DNA from: Choanephora cucurbitarum
Lineage: Eukaryota > Mucoromycota > Mucoromycetes > Mucorales > Choanephoraceae
Reading direction: 5' to 3'
DNA length: 12,044 bases
Assembly: GCA_025331435.1 (NCBI GenBank)
Contig: JAIWNI010000307.1
Span: forward strand, 1 to 12,044
Position numbers and translations under genes: made by a program. Below the pieces are notes generated by a model, which worked only from the letters and a program-made list of their open reading frames with translations, was not told where the DNA came from and made no database searches. This document shows, piece by piece, positions 7,440-12,044 of this stretch (positions are counted from its first letter, which is position 1; every line of letters begins with the position of its first letter).

Positions 7440-9321
7440 ATGCCTTACCATCTTCCCAATCAAGCTAACAGCAGCAAAATCCGTCCATCGGATCTTACCC
7501 CCAGCCGTGCCGGTAGTTTGTTGCCAAGAACACAGCAAACACAAGCTGGAAAGAAGAGAATGCGTCTGACCGATGTTGAAAAGCTTCGGCTTGGCTATCG
7601 TTACCACGAAGTGAAGCCCAAAATCTCTCAAGAAAGTCTCTGCGCCTGGGCCAAGAGAGAATTCCAGTTGGAAGAAGAGCCAACTCAAAGCACAATCTCC
7701 CGTGCTCTTCAAAAGTACTCTTCCTTGAAGGACTCTCCTGACAATAAGTTGAAAGCCTTCAGCAGCAAGGGATCTAAATTCCCCTTGTTGGAAAGCAGGC
7801 TCGCTGACTTTGTTAAGCGTATGGAAGATAGCTCTTTTGCTATCAATAGCCATTCGTTGAAAGCTGAGGCAGAGCAACTTTGCATGTCGGAGCCTTTCCT
7901 TTTGAATGGTGAGCCCATGCCAGCCTTCTCAAACGGATGGTTTGATAGGTTCATTAAGCGGAACATGCTTAAATGCCGCATAATGAACGGTGAAGCAGGA
8001 TCAGCGGACTTGAGTGGTCCTGAACTTGTTGCTCGTGTAGAGGAAATCAAAGTTATGATTGCTAGCTTCGATAGAAGGAACATTTTTGATTTTGATGAAA
8101 CAGGTCTCTTTTATCGCCAGGCTCCTTAAAAGACCATTTCAACCAGGGACATTGCAGGTACCAAGGTTGATAAGACTAGAGTAACCATCGGTCTCATGTG
8201 TAACGCTGATGGTTTCAGCAAAGCAAAGCGTCTGATTATCGTCAAAGCTGAAAAGCCTGTCTGTTTCAAAGGAAAAATGGTATTGTGTTATCTTCAACGA
8301 CTCTAATACCCAATAATTTAATCAGGATCTTTTATGGCTTCTGATCTTGGCTTCAATCATTACTATCACAATAAATATGCTTGGATGACAAAAAGCATAT
8401 TTGCTCGTTACTTCAGGGCATTTAATGCAGAGATGAAAGAACGTCGCCGCAATGTACTTGTTCTGTTGGATAATGCTGCTGTTCACGATTTCGAACTTTA
8501 GCTGTCTAATGTTCAGTCTGTGTATTTACCTCCCACCACAACATCGCACTTCCAGCCTTTGGATGCTGGAATTATCGCAAGTTTCAAGAAACAGTACAGG
8601 ATTGTATGCATTATAAGTTGAATATCTTTAAAGCTGAAAGCTCATTTGTAATAGAGAAAAACAGTATCTTGCTGCCGCACTAAAGTATCGCATTGCTATG
8701 CTAAACGACAATCTGTCCAATGCAGTTGAATGGTCTCTGGGTGATAGGTACAACCTTACTTTGCTTTTAGACCGAAGAAGCAACAAAAAGAAGGACTTCT
8801 TCTTCAAGGATCAGCTTCAGGGCATGCGAGACATCAAGCTTGCATGAAGCCGGGTTTCCTCAGCAGCGGTAGCAAACTGCTACTTGCACACTGGTCTTTT
8901 TGCTCCTCGTAGTAACTTTGTAGAAGACGCAAAAATTGCCAAAAGAGAAAATTCTGACGTTCTTTCTAAAATCAACGAGCATTTCTCTCTTTGGGATATA
9001 CATCTCAAAACAGGAGAAGAAATAATAGAAGACGAGAACAATGAGTTTTGTAACATCCTGGAGGCTATAAATGATGTACTATGCGATGAAGAAGAAGAAG
9101 AAGAAAGTTTATCAACTTTAACAGCCAGTGAAAGAAGCAAACTGTTGATAAACAGTTGTAGAATTTTCTTGGAACTAGCTGAGGTTGATAGCCAGGAAGA
9201 TGTTTCTTTCTTGAGCTCAATCTCCGATTATGCAAGCAAACTTGTGCAAGAAAAATCTTCCGGAAAACAAAGCAAGCTGATCTATATTCATACTTTAAAT
9301 CCATCTAACAGTTGCTTATAA
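7440..9321 (+). pseudogene. Pogo/Tigger-like transposase (CENP-B-type HTH plus DDE_1), broken
   Basis: The transposase would bind the element ends and cut and rejoin DNA. ATG 7440 or ATG 7560 (which has A at -3) could be the start. Residues about 40-95 form a CENP-B N-terminal HTH (RLTDVEKLRLGYRYHE), and about 110-185 a Tc5/CENPB-type HTH with NGWFDRFIKR. The catalytic DDD triad is visible: FDETG (Asp codon 8094), LLDNAAVH (8469) and PLDAGI (8562). AWMTKSIFARYF precedes the second Asp. Stops: TAA 8127, TAA 8304 and 8319 (in a possible intron), TAG 8499, TGA 8845. Frames change near 8600 and 8653. The tail contains NCYLHTGLF, as in pogo and CENP-B-like proteins, then an acidic stretch with six Glu in a row and a C-terminus at TAA 9319-9321. 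The full length is about 600 codons. Confidence 0.9.
8280..8325 (+). other. Candidate short intron or insertion in the transposase gene
   Basis: Between the conserved CFKGK and ASDLGFNHYY segments lies extra sequence with two in-frame TAA stops. It starts GTATTG, has CTAAT (8303-8307) as a possible branch site and ends TTTAATCAG. Removing these 46 nt leaves the frame one base off; removing 57 nt (8280-8336, bounded by a repeated ATGG) keeps it but ends TG, not AG. A real intron with a later indel, or a simple insertion, both fit. Confidence 0.35.
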
Positions 9322-9461
9322 CATGAAAAAAAATTTAAAATGTCTAAAAATCTAAAAAAAAAATTCTCATTTTCTACTATAAATTTCCAAAAAAATCCCC
9401 CAATAAATTTTTTTTTATTTTCCCCGATTTAAGCATAAAAAATTTTCAGGCTTTATGCATT
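9322..9461. other. AT-rich 3' untranslated stretch of the pogo element
   Basis: It holds homopolymer A and T runs, with AATAAA at 9402-9407 that could serve as the transposase polyadenylation signal. There is no coding sequence. Confidence 0.4.
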
Positions 9462-9565
9462 ATGCTTATATCGAAATAGTGATATTTGGCTGGCAAGCTT
9501 TATTTTTCTCTGAAATTCTATGCTTAAATCGAATTTTCATTGTTTTTATTATGCTTGAATCGGGG
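9424..9565. repeat. Right subterminal transposase-site-like repeats
   Basis: Four copies of one motif: CCGATTTAAGCAT (9424-9436, inverted), ATGCTTATATCG (9462-9473), ATGCTTAAATCG (9520-9531) and ATGCTTGAATCGGGG (9551-9565, in the terminal repeat). Spacing is about 30-60 bp. The array is denser than at the left end. Confidence 0.65.
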
Positions 9566-9573
9566 TACCACTG
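9550..9573 (-). repeat. Right terminal inverted repeat of the pogo element
   Basis: Read inward on the minus strand it begins CAGTGGTACCCC and continues GATTCAAGCATA. It matches the left repeat at 21 of 24 positions and is followed by the TA duplication. Confidence 0.9.
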
Positions 9574-9575
9574 TA
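9574..9575. repeat. TA target-site duplication, right copy
   Basis: TA directly follows the CTG end of the right terminal repeat and pairs with TA 7228-7229. The gag frame resumes here. Confidence 0.8.
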
Positions 9576-10200
9576 CTAAAGCCACCAAAAGAATCTGTTT
9601 GAACTGTAACTCTACAGATCATCTTATTAAGGATTGTCAACCTCCTTGTAAACTTTGTAAAGAGAACATACATCGTCATTATGAATGCAAGTTATATAAA
9701 TCAAACGCATCCCAAAGGAACATGACGCAATCCGAATCTATGCTCATCGAAGAACTCTACCTTTTTGAAACGCGACAGGCTTCCGAAATGGAGGAAGACT
9801 CTACAAACATCCGCAAGAGTAGGTCGGGTAACTAATACGATACTCTTGGAAAAAAGAGAATGATTTCTCTTACCATATCAGTTCTTTCGGCTAACATGAC
9901 TATATTCAACTACGCTTCTGTCTATCCTAAGAAAGCTACCAAGAGAGTATCTCTTCAGAAGTCCCCTTGCCATCCGACATCACCTATGAATGATTTCTCT
10001 ACACTTAAACAACAAGTCAAGGATTGAATAGAAGACATCGTACAATCCATCCACAATGACAAATGTTACTCCCTCTCATTGCAAGATATCTTAATCCTAT
10101 CCCCTGTTGCTCGTACTCGGATCAAGTCCAATATCACTAAGCCTCAAGAGAAAAAGGTTAACCAGAAACAGAATAATAATGTTAGTCAATCTATTGCTCC
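9575..10200 (+). pseudogene. Ty3/gypsy gag 3' portion (two CCHC knuckles) and gag-protease linker
   Basis: Immediately after the pogo end the frame encodes a basic stretch and two CX2CX4HX4C zinc knuckles (CLNCNSTDHLIKDC, CKLCKENIHRHYEC), the nucleocapsid part of Gag that binds element RNA. It is in frame with the upstream gag part once the insertion is ignored. TAA 9833-9835 and TGA 10025-10027 interrupt it. The later segment SLQDILILSPVARTRIK resembles the short helix that precedes the aspartic protease in fungal gypsy polyproteins. Open sequence immediately upstream of 9575 is transposon terminus, not part of this gene. Confidence 0.85.
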
Positions 10201-10630
10201 GAGTGGTGAAACTGAGGACAAGTCGCCTAAGGGTAAAAGCGCCCCGCGCAAGAGTGGTACTTTTAATGATTATCCTGTTGAAGTAATCCTAGATGGTGGC
10301 TGCACTTCTTATATTATTAGTCTCAAGTTGGCAAAAGAGATTGGTATCTGTGACGTCGAACCTTGCAATCATTCTGTCATGTTTAGCGATGGCAAGCAAT
10401 ATGACCCTATTGGGTCAGTCAAGGAAATTCGATTGCAAGTTGGCGACTCTGAAGCTATATCTGTTAACGCGATGTGTTTTGATGTCGGTGACAAATATGG
10501 GTTCATCGTTGCTCTTGAAGGTTTACATGCATTAAGAATTGGTACCGCTTGGTCTTCACACTTTTGGTTCATTAAAATTGATTTGGGTACTCTACCTCTC
10601 AGTGTACACTACACTAAAAATGTTACATGA
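10201..10630 (+). pseudogene. Ty3/gypsy aspartic protease (retropepsin-like) domain
   Basis: The protease cuts the Gag-Pol precursor. The active-site loop VILDGGCTSYIIS (Asp codon 10292-10294) has the DGG form found in many fungal gypsy elements in place of DTG/DSG, and the Ala usual after it is Cys here. VMFSDGKQYDPIGSVKEIRL corresponds to the flap-containing strand region, and a degenerate counterpart of the LLG-x-DWL segment (FIVALEGLHALRIGTAWSS) follows. The domain reads without breaks from 10079 to TGA 10628-10630, which sits where the polyprotein should continue; the same frame stays open after it. Confidence 0.8.
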
Positions 10631-11910
10631 GATCAATTAAATTCTGACGATGAAGAATACCCTGAAGATGATGATCGTGCTAATAATAACGACTATCAGG
10701 AAGATTTTATTGACCAAGACGATAACGAAGAAAGCTATCTAGTAATCAAAGGCTCAGATGATGAAGAATGTTCTGAGGACAATCCCGTCGAATCTAAAGA
10801 TAGTCGACTCGGTGGACTTATTGACCGCATTACTCGTTATGACAGCATTGATCGTGCCACCAAGGTGAAACTCACTCAATCAGTCACCGAGTATCAGGAC
10901 TGTTTTGGAAGAGGGTATGAGCATTTTTTCCATACTAACCGCCTAAAATTTCATGTTGACACGGGAAATGCCAAACTCATTTACAAGCGACCATACGCTT
11001 TTATTTCTTTATCTGAAAAACAAATGCTGAAGAAGGATTTTGAACTCATGGTACAGCAAGAAAGACTTGTACCAAACACTCATGTGCCAGGCAACACCTC
11101 ACAATTGAGCTGTTCGATCCCTTGTCGCTACGTACCGAAGAGGACCGGTGATAAGAGACTTGTGACGAATTTTTGAACGCAGTAACGGTTAGAGACATTT
11201 GGCCTCTGCCTAACGTAGTAAACGTCTTTGAAAGCCTTGTAGGTGCACACTGGTTTGGTGTGTTAGACCATTTGAAGACTTTTCAGCAAATCGCCGTAGA
11301 AGAGGATTCAATCCAAAAACTTACCATTACTACTCCTCGAGGCAATTACTCCCACCGATGTTTGCCTTTTGGCGTTATCAACGGACCGTCAAGTTTCAGT
11401 CGTTGCGTATATCGCAATCAAGCCATTCTTAGATGTGTTCGCCACTAACTATCTGGATGATGTTACGTGATATTCCAAATCCGAAGAAGATTACCTGGAA
11501 CAAATCAAATTGTTCTTAGAACGTATGCATGAAGTCAACCTAAAACTTAATGCAGACGAGTGTGACTTTTTCCAACAATCGATAACTCTTCTTGGTTTCG
11601 AGGTTTCTCGTCGTGGCATCTCTTCTTCACCATTTAAAATGGATAAGATAAGAAACTTCCCTCGACACCAAAACGAGTCTGCTGTAAGAGGATTCGTCAA
11701 CCTTTGTGGAATCTATAGAAGACACATACCAGACTTTACAGACATCGCGGCCCCTATGAGCAACTTACTCAAGAAGTGAATTACGTTTTTCTGTGGCGAC
11801 AGCTATGAACCATCCTTTAATGGACTGAAAGACACTACAGTGCATATTCAAACCCAGCCAACATTTTTTGTTAGTAACTCTGCAAAAAAAGTGTCTCTAG
11901 ATGTCAAAAA
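10631..11910 (+). pseudogene. Ty3/gypsy reverse transcriptase, with acidic linker, broken
   Basis: The reading continues in the protease frame with an Asp/Glu-rich linker (about 10640-10800). The RT domain then begins with LKFHVDTGNAKLIYKRPYA (about 10945). Further motifs are IPCRYVPKRTGDKRLVTNF ending at 11173, NAVTVRDIWPLPNV, the motif A region VLDHLKTFQQI (Asp codon 11266), LPFGVINGPSSF, and the catalytic YLDD (11450-11461). The thumb and connection have LKLNADECDFF, LLGFEVSRRGI and GFVNLCGIYRRHIPDF. Breaks: a frame change at about 11173, another back near 11415, TGA 11468-11470 right after YLDDVT, and TGA 11777-11779. The catalytic residues themselves are intact. Confidence 0.9.
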
Positions 11911-12044
11911 TATATAGGTGAGGTATTATTATGGATTTGAATGATAAAAGTGTCGACTTTTTTTTTGTTTAGGTAAGTCCTGTAAGTTAAAAGAAGCTCT
12001 CAGCTAAGTCTCAAGTCGATCGGTGATGGTGATGTGATCTTTAT
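11780..12044 (+). pseudogene. Start of Ty3/gypsy RNase H region, heavily degraded
   Basis: After TGA 11777 the frame gives YEPSFNGLKD and KKVSLDV, matching the F-x-x-LK ... L-D-x-D approach to RNase H, then hits TAG 11915-11917. Beyond that only a possible trace remains (GKSCKLKEALS, about 11970-12005, resembling the S-R/K-x-L-K-x-x-E helix). The catalytic Asp/Glu set cannot be identified. A run of nine T lies at about 11959-11967. Confidence 0.5.

Larger units (their letters stand above)
7230..9573 (+). mobile_element. Pogo/Tigger-like DNA transposon, complete but inactive
   Basis: The element is 2344 bp, bounded by 24-bp terminal inverted repeats matching at 21 positions and flanked by TA. 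It encodes one transposase (7440-9321) of the CENP-B/DDE_1 family, the pogo branch of Tc1/mariner. It sits in the gag gene of the gypsy element, in the same orientation. Subterminal copies of an ATGCTTAxATCG motif lie inside both ends. The transposase has several stops and frameshifts, so the copy could move only if supplied in trans, and its left outermost base differs (A instead of C). Confidence 0.93.
6122..12044 (+). mobile_element. Ty3/gypsy LTR retrotransposon, interrupted by a pogo element, 3' part outside window
   Basis: Plus-strand order is candidate 5' LTR (6122-6438), gag (6549 on), protease (active site 10292) and reverse transcriptase (about 10950-11770), followed by a degraded start of RNase H at the right edge. 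The order PR-RT-RNase H and motifs such as YLDD identify a Ty3/gypsy-type element; integrase and the 3' LTR are not in the window. The gag gene is split at 7229/9575 by a DNA transposon. Excluding the insertion, the long frame from 9575 to 11176 is one frame with only three internal stops, so the copy is not extremely old. Confidence 0.9.

Noticed and set aside
7332..7877. 181-codon minus-strand open frame opposite the transposase
   Set aside because: It is antisense to the clearly conserved HTH domains of the plus-strand transposase, crosses non-coding sequence and matches no family.
9455..9574. Apparent N-terminus upstream of the gag zinc knuckles
   Set aside because: It is translated from the right end of the pogo element and is not the start of gag.
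6597..11779. Alternative genetic code with TGA as Trp
   Set aside because: TGG is used for Trp throughout the same elements, and frameshifts, TAA and TAG stops are also present, so decay is simpler.
1..12044. CRISPR array, bacterial operon, rRNA or tRNA genes
   Set aside because: There are no regularly spaced direct repeats, no prokaryotic gene organisation, and no cloverleaf with A and B boxes that I could find by eye.

Overview
This window looks like a transposon-dominated, gene-poor stretch of a eukaryotic nuclear genome, most likely fungal. The element types (a zinc-knuckle LINE, a pogo-like DDE transposon and a Ty3/gypsy element) would suit an early-diverging fungus such as Mucoromycota. 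That placement is inference from element style; no host gene, rRNA or tRNA is visible. I found no intact gene. Every recognisable coding region belongs to a mobile element and carries stops or frameshifts.

Layout. (1) 1-3540, minus strand: a decayed non-LTR retrotransposon (LINE), cut by the left window edge. ORF1 (3517 to 2035) is a gag-like RNA-binding protein with an RRM-like fold and CCHC zinc knuckles. ORF2 (from about 2057/2030 leftwards to base 1) has an APE-type endonuclease, a linker and the first half of a reverse transcriptase. (2) 3541-6121: AT-rich DNA without a credible gene. It holds palindromes, a possible end of a second pogo-like element (ending at 3794 before TA), a 40-nt imperfect tandem repeat, a weak remnant resembling the start of a Ty3/gypsy integrase (4302-4620) and a cluster of hairpins. 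(3) 6122 to the right edge, plus strand: a Ty3/gypsy retrotransposon with a candidate 5' LTR, gag, aspartic protease, reverse transcriptase and the very start of RNase H. Its 3' end lies outside the window. (4) 7230-9573: a complete pogo/Tigger-like DNA transposon with imperfect 24-bp terminal inverted repeats and TA target duplication, nested inside the gypsy gag gene. Its transposase (7440-9321) has a CENP-B-type helix-turn-helix N-terminus and a DDD catalytic triad.

The clearest structural result is the nesting. If 7229-9574 (the pogo element plus one TA copy) is conceptually removed, gag resumes in the same frame, directly upstream of its two zinc knuckles. This fixes relative age: gypsy first, pogo later, both decaying since.

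A second pattern is that many in-frame stops are TGA (or TAG) where the family has tryptophan, and the LINE endonuclease has Lys in place of its catalytic Glu. Both point to G-to-A transitions, as expected from cytosine deamination on the other strand or a RIP-like process, although ordinary decay is not excluded. I did not find a new functional system; the interest lies in transposon archaeology and in the unexplained structured DNA between 3600 and 4700.
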